7,998 nt of DNA from Pseudomonadota bacterium (GCA_023393575.1 JAEWKX010000413.1:1-7998), one strand, 5' to 3'. Counted from the stretch's first letter, positions 1-7,004 are shown. Translations and numbers: made by a program. The notes: generated by a model from the sequence alone, not told the origin.

Positions 1-855
1 GCCCTGCACGAGGTTGGTCAGCACCTCGTTGGCGCGGGCGCGGGCAGCCGGCAGGTTGACGTGCGGCGCATATTTCGCCGGCGCCTTGAAGAGGCCGGCC
101 AGCATGGCGCTTTCGGCGAGGTTCACCTCGGCGATGTTCTTGCCGAAATAGAACTGCGACGCCGCCGCCGCGCCGAAGGTTCCGCCGCCCATGTAGGCGC
201 GGTCGAGATAGTAGGCGAGGATCTCCTTCTTGGAGAGGTTGGCCTCCAGCCACAATGCCAGGAAGGCCTCCTTGATCTTGCGCTCGATCGACCGCTCGTT
301 GGAAAGGAAGAGGTTCTTGGCGAGCTGCTGGGTGAGCGTCGAGCCGCCCTGGACGACGCCGCCGGCCTTGGCATTCTCGTTCATGGCGCGCGCGAGGCCG
401 AGGAAGTCGATGCCGAAATGGTCGAAGAAGCGGCGGTCCTCCGTCGCCAGCACCGCCTTGATCAGGTGGTCCGGCAGCTCGTCCACGGGCACGGAATCCT
501 CGTGGATGATGCCGCGATGGCCGATCGTACTGCCGTAGCGGTCGAGGAAGGTAACGGCGAAATCGCCTCGATTGTGCCAATCTTCCTTGGTTTCCTCGAA
601 GGCGGGAAGCGCGAGCGCCAGAAGCACGACGGCGCCGGCGGTGCCGAGCGTCATGGCCTCGCCGGCAACTTCGAAACCGACCTTCTTCCACCCGCGGACG
701 CGGAACCTGCGGGAAAAGATGGTGATCTCTTCCCAGATCTCGCCGAGCCGGAAGCCGAGGTTCCAGACGGTGGAATCGATCCAGGAATCGATGCGCAGCA
801 GCAGGTGGCGCTTCTTGCGCGGCTGTCCGTCGCTCGTTTTCGGATCGTCCTGCAC
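1..855 (-). CDS. Class A penicillin-binding protein (PBP1A family), GT51 domain, N-terminal part only
   Basis: This gene encodes a bifunctional peptidoglycan synthase: the GT51 domain polymerises lipid II in the periplasm, and a transpeptidase domain should follow beyond the window edge. Seen here are 285 in-frame codons without a stop. A basic cytoplasmic tail of about 65 residues precedes one membrane segment (about 67-86), then the GT51 motifs in order: ATEDRRFF (137-144, catalytic Glu139), GGSTLTQQLAKNLF (170-183), RKIKE (192-196) and the GGGTFGAAAASQFYFGK stretch (223-239), then ESAMLAGLFKAP (248-259). The start is GTG at 855. An in-frame TGA lies seven codons upstream, GGGGGAA sits at Shine-Dalgarno distance, and the next in-frame ATG (residue 68) would remove the tail and the start of the anchor. 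The gene is divergent from the YcgN gene. The family assignment is firm, but which paralogue (PBP1a, 1b, 1c or monofunctional MtgA) cannot be settled without the C-terminus. Confidence 0.93.
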   Translation of the reverse strand, partial: MQDDPKTSDGQPRKKRHLLLRIDSWIDSTVWNLGFRLGEIWEEITIFSRRFRVRGWKKVGFEVAGEAMTLGTAGAVVLLALALPAFEETKEDWHNRGDFAVTFLDRYGSTIGHRGIIHEDSVPVDELPDHLIKAVLATEDRRFFDHFGIDFLGLARAMNENAKAGGVVQGGSTLTQQLAKNLFLSNERSIERKIKEAFLALWLEANLSKKEILAYYLDRAYMGGGTFGAAAASQFYFGKNIAEVNLAESAMLAGLFKAPAKYAPHVNLPAARARANEVLTNLVQG

Positions 856-929
856 CTTGCGTTCCCCCGATCGTCATGCCGGTCGCTTGACGCCGCCGTC
901 ATGAGCGGCCAGAGCTGCAGGCATAGGTA

Positions 930-945
930 ATCAGCAATAGCTGAT
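930..945. repeat. Short inverted repeat in the divergent PBP/ycgN intergenic region
   Basis: ATCAGC (930-935) and GCTGAT (940-945) form a perfect 6-bp inverted repeat around a 4-base centre. It lies between two divergent genes, so it could be an operator or a small hairpin. No known regulator motif was recognised, and a 6-bp repeat can arise by chance. Confidence 0.3.
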
Positions 946-957
946 GAAGTGTTGAAA

Positions 958-975
958 TGCGATGACAGAATCGCA
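958..975. repeat. Second short inverted repeat in the same intergenic region
   Basis: TGCGAT (958-963) and ATCGCA (970-975) are perfect 6-bp arms around a 6-base centre, 12 bp from the preceding inverted repeat. The pair sits in the only AT-richer patch between the divergent PBP and ycgN-like genes, which is where promoters would lie. The function is unknown. Confidence 0.3.
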
Positions 976-1024
976 ACAGGCAAAAGCCGCGGATCGCCTT
1001 CTTGTTCCCGGCACGGATTTGTGA

Positions 1025-1489
1025 ATGGACGAACTGCCCTTCTGGAAGACGAAATCGCTGGAGGAGATGGACCAGCGCGAATGGGAGAGCATCTGCGACG
1101 GCTGCGGCCTTTGCTGTCTCAACAAGCTCGAGGACTGGGACACCGGCGACGTCGTCTTCACCTCCGTCCGCTGTCGCCTGATGGATGGCCATAGCTGCCG
1201 CTGCACCGACTACGAGAACCGACAGGCGACGGTGCCCGAATGCATCCAGCTGACGCCGGCGGCGGTCGGAGAGATCGCCTGGCTGCCTCCGACCTGCGGC
1301 TACCGGCTGATCGGCGAGGGCCGCGACCTCTACTGGTGGCACCCGCTGGTCTCCGGCGATCCCGAAACGGTCCACCAGGCAGGCATCTCCGCCCGCGGCC
1401 ACGAGACGGTCTGCGAGACGGATGTGGCGGTGGAGGATTTCGAGGACTACGTGGTCGACTGGCCGTGGAGGGTGGGCGAGGAGGCGTAG
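1025..1489 (+). CDS. YcgN family cysteine-cluster protein (UPF0260 / CxxCxxCC domain)
   Basis: This is a 154-residue, probably cytosolic protein of the YcgN/UPF0260 family, whose CxxCxxCC domain is annotated as zinc- or iron-chelating. Its cellular role is not established. The signature CDGCGLCC is at residues 24-31, and more cysteines follow in the first two thirds (VRCRL, HSCRC, PECIQL, PTCGY), plus one near the C-terminus (ETVCETD). The length fits the family and there is no signal peptide or membrane segment. The ATG at 1025 is the only sensible start because an in-frame TGA sits directly before it (1022-1024). The Shine-Dalgarno sequence is weak. The gene is monocistronic, divergent from the PBP gene and convergent with the lysR gene. 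The family assignment comes from the strong overall pattern ([28 protein letters not shown]). Confidence 0.92.
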   Translation: MDELPFWKTKSLEEMDQREWESICDGCGLCCLNKLEDWDTGDVVFTSVRCRLMDGHSCRCTDYENRQATVPECIQLTPAAVGEIAWLPPTCGYRLIGEGRDLYWWHPLVSGDPETVHQAGISARGHETVCETDVAVEDFEDYVVDWPWRVGEEA

Positions 1490-1564
1490 GAGCCCTGATG
1501 CGGTGGGTCGGTGCCGTCAGGTCTCCGGTCCGATTTTGGCTGTCTCCGGGGGGTGCGCTGGCCC

Positions 1565-2479
1565 CTATCCGCCTGCCGCCGCCGCGACCTTGCTCGACCG
1601 CACTTCCTCCTTGATCCAGTTTCGGAAGGAACGGACCTTCGGATCGTCCCGGTGTCCGGGCGGGTAGACGAGGTCGTAGCCGTATTCCACATCCATGCCG
1701 GCGTCCGGGAAAAGCGCCACGAGGCGCCCCGCCGCGATGTCCTCCGCGACCAGCACGCTCCGCCCGAGTGCCACGCCTTCTCCCCGGATGGCCGCCTCGA
1801 TCGACATGCTGCCGTGACTGTATCCGGGTCCCCGCGTCCGCGGGGCCGCGACACCCGTCATCCCGAACCAGCGGTTCCAGTCGGCCTTCATGCCGTTCTC
1901 GTGGATGAGCCGGCACGCGGCGATTTCTGTCGGCTCGAGAATGCCGCCCATCTGCTCCCGGTAGCCGGGGGAGCAAACGGGGCTGACGGTCTCGTTCATG
2001 ATCCGCTCCGAGGCGGCGCCGGCATATTGTCCGTCTCCGTAGCGGATGGCGAGGTCGGCCTGTGACCGGGAAAAGTCGATGTCCGCATCCGTGACTTCGA
2101 GATGCACGTCGAAGTCGGGATAGCGGGCCATGAGACGGTGGAGACGCGGGGTCAGCCACTTGCTTGCGAAGGAGACGCCGGAGCTGACGACGAGGCGCAT
2201 CGGATCGCTCCGGCGGCGGATGGTCTCAGCCTCGCGGGCAAGTTCGGAGAGCAGGCGCGTCACCGCTGCGAAGAAGGCCGAGCCTTCCTCCGTCAGTTCG
2301 ATCCTGCGTGTCATGCGGCGAAAGAGCTGGAGGCCGAGATGATCCTCGAGCGTCTTGATCTGCCGGCTGACGGCCCCATGGGTCACATGCAGTTCCTCGG
2401 CCGCAAGGGTCATGCTTAGACGCCGGCCGGCGGCTTCGAAGGCGCGCAGCGTCTGCAGCGGCGGAAGAGGGTTGTTCAT
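1565..2479 (-). CDS. LysR-family transcriptional regulator (GcvA-like)
   Basis: This is a 304-residue LysR-type regulator. The N-terminal winged helix-turn-helix is at about residues 7-65: PLQTLRAFEAAGR opens it, the recognition region includes HVTHGAVSRQIKTLE (31-45), and RRIELTEEG (58-66) closes the wing. A linker helix follows, then a substrate-binding-protein-like effector domain (about 94-295) containing VSSGVSFASKWLTPRL, the DLAIRYGDG segment and the EGVALGR segment typical of the GcvA group. The ATG at 2479 gives the canonical MNNPLPPLQTLRAFE start, although the Shine-Dalgarno is poor. It is transcribed divergently from the EamA transporter with about 110 bp between start codons, an arrangement in which LysR proteins commonly control the divergent gene. 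The effector cannot be inferred. There is no functional link to glycine cleavage here, so gcvA is not used as a name. Confidence 0.93.
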   Translation of the reverse strand: MNNPLPPLQTLRAFEAAGRRLSMTLAAEELHVTHGAVSRQIKTLEDHLGLQLFRRMTRRIELTEEGSAFFAAVTRLLSELAREAETIRRRSDPMRLVVSSGVSFASKWLTPRLHRLMARYPDFDVHLEVTDADIDFSRSQADLAIRYGDGQYAGAASERIMNETVSPVCSPGYREQMGGILEPTEIAACRLIHENGMKADWNRWFGMTGVAAPRTRGPGYSHGSMSIEAAIRGEGVALGRSVLVAEDIAAGRLVALFPDAGMDVEYGYDLVYPPGHRDDPKVRSFRNWIKEEVRSSKVAAAAGG

Positions 2480-2503
2480 AGGCAGCTCATCTGTGCGGAT
2501 TTC

Positions 2504-2518
2504 TCACGCATACTGTGA
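2504..2518. promoter_or_regulatory. Candidate LysR operator: TCAC-N7-GTGA palindrome
   Basis: TCAC (2504-2507) and GTGA (2515-2518) form a perfect dyad across a 7-base AT-containing centre, between the divergent lysR (start 2479) and EamA (start 2589) genes. LysR proteins bind imperfect palindromes of about 15 bp in such positions, usually with a T-N11-A core. This dyad has T-N13-A outer bases, so it is compatible but not a textbook match. The link to this regulator is inference from position. Confidence 0.4.
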
Positions 2519-2588
2519 TGATAAATGGTTTGTCGGCAAGCGGATTTGCGGGCTTATGTGTGCGAAACCAATGTTCATGAGTGGCCAG

Positions 2589-3512
2589 ATGACCCAGACT
2601 GCCGCCGAGCCCGCCATATCCCTGTCCTTACCCAAGCCGCGCCCGGTCACCTTCTCCAGCCTGGGGGCGATGGTGCTGCTCGCCCTGATGTGGGGCTTGT
2701 CGATTCCGGTGACGAAGCTCGGCCTCGTCACCATGCCGCCCCTGACGCTGACGGCAGTCCGGTTCGCATTCGCGCTGCCGCTGATGATGATCCTTCTGAT
2801 CGGCAGGAAGCCGTTGCCATGGAGGGCTCTGCCTGCCGTCGCCACCCTCGGCATCCTCGGGATCGGCATCGGCCAGGTGACGCAGACTTTCGGCGTGGCA
2901 GGGACGTCTGCCTCGGTCGGCACGATCCTCTCCGCCACGATCCCGCTGTTCATCGTGTTTTTCGCGGCGGCCCGCCTCAAGCAGGGGGCGTCGCGGCTGC
3001 AAATGGCCGGCGTCGCCGCCGCCTTTGCCGGTATTGTCGTGGTCGCCTGGGAGAATGCCGGCGAGGCCGGAAAGGCCGCCACGTCGATCGCCGGCCCGGT
3101 CTGGATGCTGGTCTCGGCAATGGCGGTCGCCTTCTACTACGTCTGGAGCGTGGAACTGACGAACAGGCATGGCACCGTGGTGGTCGCCACCTGGAGCACG
3201 GTCTTCGGCTTCGTCGCGCTTCTGCCCTGGGCCGGCTGGGAAGCCTTTCATGCGCCTTTCGAATGGAGCGGACAGGCCCTCGGTTCGGCGGCCTATCTCG
3301 GCCTCGTGGTGACGGCCGCGGGTCTGTTCCTCTGGCTTCGGATCCTGCGCGAGGTCCCCGCTTCCGTCGCGGCCAGCGTCCAATACCTCCAGCCGGTCTT
3401 CGGTATCGCCGCTTCCGCCATCATCTTCGGAGACAGGATCGGTCTCCCGTTCATGGCGGGCGTCGCCATGATCCTCGCCGGGGTGGCCCTGGCGATGCGG
3501 TCCGGCCGTTGA
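2589..3512 (+). CDS. EamA/DMT-superfamily transporter (probable metabolite exporter)
   Basis: This is an inner-membrane transporter of the drug/metabolite superfamily, a family that exports amino acids and other small metabolites; the substrate here is unknown. From the chosen start it has 307 residues and about ten hydrophobic helices (roughly 23-45, 52-72, 80-100, 107-127, 137-155, 169-190, 197-216, 231-251, 259-281, 286-304), making two EamA repeats. Typical motifs are MWGLSIPVTKLGL at 34-46, RFAFALP at 58-64, and the repeat-2 signature ASVQYLQPVFGIAAS followed by FGDRI (262-284). In-frame ATGs lie at 2556, 2571, 2577 and 2589. 2589 is preferred because GAGTGG lies just upstream and the others lack a Shine-Dalgarno; 2577 or 2571 are possible. 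The reading frame stays open upstream to 2355, but that part overlaps lysR in antisense and is not protein-like. Divergent from lysR. Confidence 0.88.
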   Translation: MTQTAAEPAISLSLPKPRPVTFSSLGAMVLLALMWGLSIPVTKLGLVTMPPLTLTAVRFAFALPLMMILLIGRKPLPWRALPAVATLGILGIGIGQVTQTFGVAGTSASVGTILSATIPLFIVFFAAARLKQGASRLQMAGVAAAFAGIVVVAWENAGEAGKAATSIAGPVWMLVSAMAVAFYYVWSVELTNRHGTVVVATWSTVFGFVALLPWAGWEAFHAPFEWSGQALGSAAYLGLVVTAAGLFLWLRILREVPASVAASVQYLQPVFGIAASAIIFGDRIGLPFMAGVAMILAGVALAMRSGR

Positions 3513-3621
3513 AGCCCATTTGCCGTCTCGCGGCTTGCTGCCCTCCGCATCCGCCGCGCGGCTCGATATCGGCGATCGCGCGTCAGCCGGGGATATTGTG
3601 AGCGATGGATATCGATACCCC

Positions 3622-3652
3622 TTGACCTTCCCATGATGGGAAGGTCCATCTA
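3622..3652 (+). promoter_or_regulatory. CueR/HmrR-type copper-responsive promoter of copA
   Basis: A -35 element TTGACC (3622-3627) is followed by a 19-bp spacer and a weak -10 at 3647-3652 (CATCTA). The spacer holds a perfect 9+9 dyad, ACCTTCCCA (3625-3633) and TGGGAAGGT (3637-3645), around a TGA centre. The dyad overlapping the -35, the elongated 19-bp spacer and the ACCTTCC half-site are hallmarks of MerR-family copper promoters such as CueR-copA, in which the activator untwists the DNA. The copA start codon is 23 bases downstream of the -10, and the CueR-type regulator is encoded in the same operon. Confidence 0.88.
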
Positions 3653-3675
3653 CATGCGGAACAGAGGATTCCGCC

Positions 3676-6285
3676 ATGAACGAGACCGTCAGAACACCGC
3701 CTTCCATCGAACCGATCAGCATCCCCGTCGAGGGCATGACCTGCGCGTCGTGCGTGCGCCGCGTCGAAACCGTCGCCGCCAAGGTGCCGGGGGTGGCGGC
3801 GAGCTCCGTCAACTTCGCCACGAAGAAGCTGACGGTGGCGCCCGGCGACGGCTTTTCGCCCGAGGCGCTGACCGCTGCGATCGAGAAGGTCGGCTACGAG
3901 GTGCCGGCCGGCGCCATGCAGCGGGCGCTGAAGGATGCGGGGTATGCGGCGCCTGAAGCCAGCCCCCATGCCGGCCCCCATGCCAGCCCCCATGCTAGCT
4001 ACGGTGCCCACGACCATGCACACCATGAGCATGCCGGTCAGGCGACCGCTGGCGCCCATGCGAGCCATGACCACATGCACACCCACGGCGACGCAAACCT
4101 GAAGCGCGACCTGATCGTCGCCCTCGTGCTCACCCTGCCGCTCTTCGTGCTGGAAATGGGCGGCCACGTCTACGAGCCGATGCACCACTGGCTGATGGGC
4201 GTCATCGAGACCCAGAACCTTTATTACCTCTATTTCGCGCTCGCGACCGTCGTCATTTTCTGGCCCGGCTTGCGCTTCCTGAAGACGGGCCTGCCGGCAC
4301 TTTTCCGCGGCCATCCGGAGATGAATTCGCTGGTCGCCGTCGGGGTGCTGGCGGCCTACGGCTATTCCGTCGTCGCCACCTTCCTGCCCGGCCTCCTGCC
4401 GGAAAACGCCCGCTACGTCTATTACGAGGCGGCGACCGTCATCGTCACGCTGATCCTCTTCGGCCGCCTGCTGGAGGCGCGCGCCAGCGGCCGCGCCAGC
4501 CGGGCGATCGAAAAGCTTGCCGGCTTGCAGGCGAAGACGGCCCGCGTCGAGCGGCATGGCAAGGCAATCGACATCGCCACCGAGGACGTCGTGGTCGGCG
4601 ACGTGGTCGTCATCCGTCCCGGCGAGCGCATTCCCGTCGACGGTGCCGTCATCGACGGCGCCTCGCATGTGGATGAGTCGATGATCTCCGGCGAGCCCGT
4701 GCCGGTCGAGAAGGGTGAGGGCGCCACCGTCATCGGCGGCACGATCAACAAGACCGGCTCCTTCCGCTTCCGGGCCGATAAGGTCGGGCGCGACACCATG
4801 CTGGCGCAGATCATCCGCATGGTGGAGCAGGCTCAAGGGGCGAAGCTGCCGATCCAGACCATGGGCGACAGGGTGACCGCCTGGTTCGTGCCGGCCGTCA
4901 TCGCACTGGCGATCCTGACCTTCCTCGCCTGGCTCGTCTTCGGTCCCTCGCTCGGCCATGCGGTTGTCGCCGCCGTCGCCGTTCTCATCATCGCCTGCCC
5001 CTGCGCCATGGGGCTTGCCGTGCCGATGTCGATCATGGTCGGCTCCGGCCGCGCTGCCGAACTCGGCGTCCTCTTCCGCAAGGGCGATGCGCTGCAGGAA
5101 CTGCGCTCGGTGGAGATGGTCGTCCTCGACAAGACCGGAACGATCACCAAGGGCCGGCCGGAACTGACCGATCTCGTCACCGCGCAAGGCTTCGACGGGA
5201 ACGAGGTGCTGGCGCTCGTCGCCGCGGTGGAGGCGCGTTCCGAACATCCGACGGCCGATGCGATCGTCCGTGCCGCCGAGGCGAGGGGTCTCGATCTTCT
5301 CCCCGCCACCGATTTCCATGCGACCGCCGGCTTCGGGATCCAGGCCAAGGTCGGCGATCGGACGGTCGCGGTCGGTTCCGACCGGCTGATGGAAAAGATC
5401 GGCCTCGATGTTTCGGATTTCTCCGCGCAGACCGACCGGCTGGCGGAGGATGCCAAATCGCCCGTCTATGCCGCCATCGACGGACGGCTGGTGGCGGTCA
5501 TTGCCGTGGCCGACGAACTGAAGCCGCAGAGCGTCGAAGCGATCCGTGCCCTGCATGATCTCGGGCTCGAGGTTGCGATGGTCAGCGGCGACCGCAGGCG
5601 AACGGCCGAAGCCATTGCCCGCCGGGTCGGCATCGACCACGTGCTGGCCGAGGTTTTGCCGGAAGGCAAGGTCGAGGCTATCCGGATGTTGCGGGATGAA
5701 ATCGGCTCCAGGATGCCCCTCCCCAACCCCTCCCCACAAGGGGGAGGGGCTTACCGCGCGGCACCGTCCGGGCGCCTGCGGACCGATGCGGAGGCTGCAG
5801 GCGCCGTGAGTCGGACCGAGGAGCCTGGCCACGAGTCCTCTCCCCACTCGTGGGGGAGAAGCCGGCAGGCAGAGGGGGTGATGCGACGGAACCGCAAGTC
5901 CACCCGCAAGCTCGCCTTCGTCGGCGACGGCATCAACGATGCGCCGGCGCTCGCCGAGGCCGATGTCGGCATCGCCGTCGGCACCGGCACCGATGTGGCG
6001 ATCGAAAGCGCCGACGTGGTGCTGTCGGGCGGTTCGCTCGCCGGGGTGGCGGATGCGATCGCCGTCAGCCGCGCCACGATCCGCAACATCAAGGAGAACC
6101 TGTTCTGGGCCTTCGGCTATAACGTGGCGCTGATCCCGGTCGCTGCCGGCGTTCTCTATCCGGCCTTCGGCATCCAGCTGTCGCCGATGATCGGCGCCGG
6201 CGCCATGGCCTTTTCCAGCGTCTTCGTCGTCCTCAATGCGCTGCGGCTGCGCACGGTCAAGGTCAAGCAGGGGGAGACGCCATGA
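3676..6285 (+). CDS. copA: Copper-exporting P1B-type ATPase CopA with an inserted palindromic element
   Basis: CopA pumps Cu(I) out of the cytoplasm at the cost of ATP. The 869 residues comprise: one HMA domain (about 12-78, GMTCASC at 20-26); a His-rich linker (96-137, 13 His); TM1-4 (about 146-166, 182-200, 216-238, 248-268); an A-domain with SGE at 338-340; TM5-6 (about 402-425, 429-455) with CPC at 441-443; the P-domain phosphorylation site DKTGTIT from Asp485; the N-domain HP at 524-525; the P-domain hinge GDGIND at 750-755; and TM7-8 with Tyr815-Asn816 and M844xxSS. All catalytic and Cu(I)-site motifs are present. The ATG at 3676 has AGAGGA seven bases upstream. The stop overlaps the cueR start (ATGA). 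The oddity is residues 681-736, a Pro/Gly/Arg-rich block encoded by a palindromic element and wedged between the [13 protein letters not shown] helix and the LAFVGDG strand. Without it the length would be 813, normal for the family. Whether the pump still works is not known, but the frame is intact. Confidence 0.96.
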   Translation: MNETVRTPPSIEPISIPVEGMTCASCVRRVETVAAKVPGVAASSVNFATKKLTVAPGDGFSPEALTAAIEKVGYEVPAGAMQRALKDAGYAAPEASPHAGPHASPHASYGAHDHAHHEHAGQATAGAHASHDHMHTHGDANLKRDLIVALVLTLPLFVLEMGGHVYEPMHHWLMGVIETQNLYYLYFALATVVIFWPGLRFLKTGLPALFRGHPEMNSLVAVGVLAAYGYSVVATFLPGLLPENARYVYYEAATVIVTLILFGRLLEARASGRASRAIEKLAGLQAKTARVERHGKAIDIATEDVVVGDVVVIRPGERIPVDGAVIDGASHVDESMISGEPVPVEKGEGATVIGGTINKTGSFRFRADKVGRDTMLAQIIRMVEQAQGAKLPIQTMGDRVTAWFVPAVIALAILTFLAWLVFGPSLGHAVVAAVAVLIIACPCAMGLAVPMSIMVGSGRAAELGVLFRKGDALQELRSVEMVVLDKTGTITKGRPELTDLVTAQGFDGNEVLALVAAVEARSEHPTADAIVRAAEARGLDLLPATDFHATAGFGIQAKVGDRTVAVGSDRLMEKIGLDVSDFSAQTDRLAEDAKSPVYAAIDGRLVAVIAVADELKPQSVEAIRALHDLGLEVAMVSGDRRRTAEAIARRVGIDHVLAEVLPEGKVEAIRMLRDEIGSRMPLPNPSPQGGGAYRAAPSGRLRTDAEAAGAVSRTEEPGHESSPHSWGRSRQAEGVMRRNRKSTRKLAFVGDGINDAPALAEADVGIAVGTGTDVAIESADVVLSGGSLAGVADAIAVSRATIRNIKENLFWAFGYNVALIPVAAGVLYPAFGIQLSPMIGAGAMAFSSVFVVLNALRLRTVKVKQGETP
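3961..3999 (+). repeat. 12-bp tandem repeat encoding the (A/S/G)-P-H-A units of CopA
   Basis: Three consecutive 12-bp units (AGC CCC CAT GCC; GGC CCC CAT GCC; AGC CCC CAT GCT) plus a further AGC encode [13 protein letters not shown] at residues 96-108 of CopA. Codon-level identity between the units points to recent slippage or duplication. They open a His-rich segment running to residue 137 that joins the HMA domain to TM1. Confidence 0.85.
5716..5883. repeat. Palindromic (RIME-like) repeat element inserted in frame in copA
   Basis: A mosaic of GC-rich inverted repeats. Hairpin A is CCCCTCCCC (5727-5735) with GGGGAGGGG (5741-5749). Central hairpin B is GGCGCCTG (5771-5778) with CAGGCGCC (5798-5805), flanked by outer arms GTCCG (5766-5770) and CGGAC (5812-5816). 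Hairpin C is TCTCCCCAC (5839-5847) with GTGGGGGAGA (5850-5859), one G bulged. Terminal CCCCTC (5716-5721) and GAGGGG (5872-5877) are also complementary. GATG occurs on both sides (5712-5715 and 5880-5883), a possible target duplication. 5716-5883 is 168 bp, exactly 56 codons. The style, with CTCCCC/GGGGAG arms next to GCCGGCAGGC, is that of repeats scattered between genes in rhizobia (RIME and relatives). Assignment to a named family is from recall of that style, not a search. The right boundary could lie up to about 30 bp further on. Confidence 0.8.
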
Positions 6286-6764
6286 ACATCGGCCAGGCCT
6301 CGGAGGCCTCGGGCGTTTCCGCCAAGATGATCCGCTACTACGAACAGATCGGCCTCATCCGGCCCATGGGCCGCACCGGCAACAACTACCGCGTCTACGG
6401 CGAGGAAGAAGTGCACGTCCTGCGCTTCATCAAGCGCGCCCGCAACCTCGGCTTCTCGCTGGAGGAGACCGAGACCCTCCTGAGGCTCTGGCAGGACAAG
6501 GACCGCGAGAGCGCCGCCGTCAAGGAGGTGGCGCAGGTCCATATCTCCGACCTCGAGCGCCGCATTGCGGAGATGCAGGGCATGGTGAAGACGCTGAAGC
6601 ACCTTTCCCATTGCTGCAGCGGCGACCACCGGCCGAACTGCCCGATCCTCGATGATCTGGCCGGCGCCACGGCACCGGCCCCGCGCGCCCCGGCAAAGGC
6701 GCTTGACCTTCCCACGATGGAAAGGCGCAGAAACGAACGACAACAAAAGGAGAATGCCGAATGA
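6282..6764 (+). CDS. cueR: CueR/HmrR copper-responsive MerR-family activator
   Basis: This is a MerR-type regulator that senses cytosolic Cu(I) and activates copper-export promoters by distorting a 19-bp-spaced promoter. The 160 residues start with the MerR winged helix ([26 protein letters not shown], written here as residues 1-26, with NNYRVY at 34-39), then a dimerisation coiled coil (about 72-107), and the metal loop with Cys112 and Cys120 in [17 protein letters not shown] (from 110), plus Ser77. The Cys112/Cys120/Ser77 layout matches E. coli CueR, which is specific for monovalent Cu, Ag and Au ions. After residue 127 comes a tail of 34 residues, Ala/Pro-rich then basic, absent from the 135-residue E. 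coli protein. Its DNA contains the copZ promoter. The start codon overlaps the copA stop (ATGA), so expression is probably coupled and self-activated. ATGA also joins it to copZ. Confidence 0.95.
   Translation: MNIGQASEASGVSAKMIRYYEQIGLIRPMGRTGNNYRVYGEEEVHVLRFIKRARNLGFSLEETETLLRLWQDKDRESAAVKEVAQVHISDLERRIAEMQGMVKTLKHLSHCCSGDHRPNCPILDDLAGATAPAPRAPAKALDLPTMERRRNERQQKENAE
6703..6733 (+). promoter_or_regulatory. Second CueR-type promoter, inside the 3' end of cueR, driving copZ
   Basis: TTGACC (6703-6708), a 19-bp spacer and a weak -10 CAGAAA (6728-6733). The spacer holds ACCTTCCCA (6706-6714) and TGGAAAGGC (6718-6726), a dyad matching at 7 of 9 pairs around a CGA centre. It is nearly the same as the copA promoter from CTTGACCTTCCCA through the GATGG block. 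It lies within codons for cueR residues 141-151, and copZ starts 28 bases after the -10, so copZ would have its own Cu-induced transcript besides read-through from copA-cueR. Confidence 0.82.
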
Positions 6765-6958
6765 CCACCACCTTCACCGTTCCGGACATGACCTGCGGCC
6801 ATTGCGAGAAGAGCGTCCGCTCGGCGCTCGGCGAGGCCCTGCCGGGTGCCGCCGTCACCGTCGACCTGTCGTCCGGGCGGGTGACCGTGGAAGGCGATGC
6901 CGCCAGGGCCGAGCAAGCCATCCGCGATGCCGGCTATACGCCGGAAAAGGCCGCCTGA
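6761..6958 (+). CDS. copZ: Copper chaperone CopZ (HMA domain)
   Basis: This 65-residue cytosolic protein consists almost entirely of one heavy-metal-associated ferredoxin-like fold. It binds Cu(I) with the two cysteines of MTCGHC (residues 10-15, Cys12 and Cys15) and would hand it to CopA or CueR. The family pattern is complete: VPDMTCGHCEKSV at the start, VDLSSGRVTVEG in the middle and AIRDAGYTPE near the end. It has a strong Shine-Dalgarno, AAAGGAG (6746-6752), eight bases before the ATG at 6761. The ATG overlaps the cueR stop (ATGA). It is the third gene of the copA-cueR-copZ operon and also sits behind its own CueR box. The His in the CGHC motif is common among bacterial chaperones of this type. 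Confidence 0.95.
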   Translation: MTTTFTVPDMTCGHCEKSVRSALGEALPGAAVTVDLSSGRVTVEGDAARAEQAIRDAGYTPEKAA

Positions 6959-6983
6959 GGCGAGGGCTGCATGTCCCGTCGCC
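6959..6983 (+). terminator. Possible hairpin directly after copZ
   Basis: GGCGAGGG (6959-6966) pairs with CCC-G-TCGCC (6975-6983, one bulged G) around an 8-base loop, starting immediately after the copZ stop codon and between two convergent genes. No T-run follows, so it is not a classical intrinsic terminator; it may stabilise the mRNA end or aid termination. Confidence 0.35.
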
Positions 6984-7004
6984 CCGCGGCTGGCGGCGGG
7001 TCTG

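Noticed and set aside
61..930. A 289-codon open frame on the plus strand.
   Set aside because: It is antisense to the penicillin-binding protein, whose GT51 motifs are unmistakable on the minus strand.
2355..2588. N-terminal extension of the EamA transporter frame to an ATG at 2355.
   Set aside because: It would overlap lysR in antisense and add a Cys/Arg/Ser-rich non-family segment; the frame is merely open there.
3583..5847. A 754-codon open frame on the minus strand opposite copA.
   Set aside because: It lies antisense to the well-supported copA, is full of Asp/Gly/His/Arg typical of GC-rich antisense frames, and shows no domain; it is a shadow.
5716..5883. copA as a pseudogene because of the insertion.
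   Set aside because: The frame is uninterrupted, all catalytic motifs downstream are intact, and the operon's translational overlaps are preserved.
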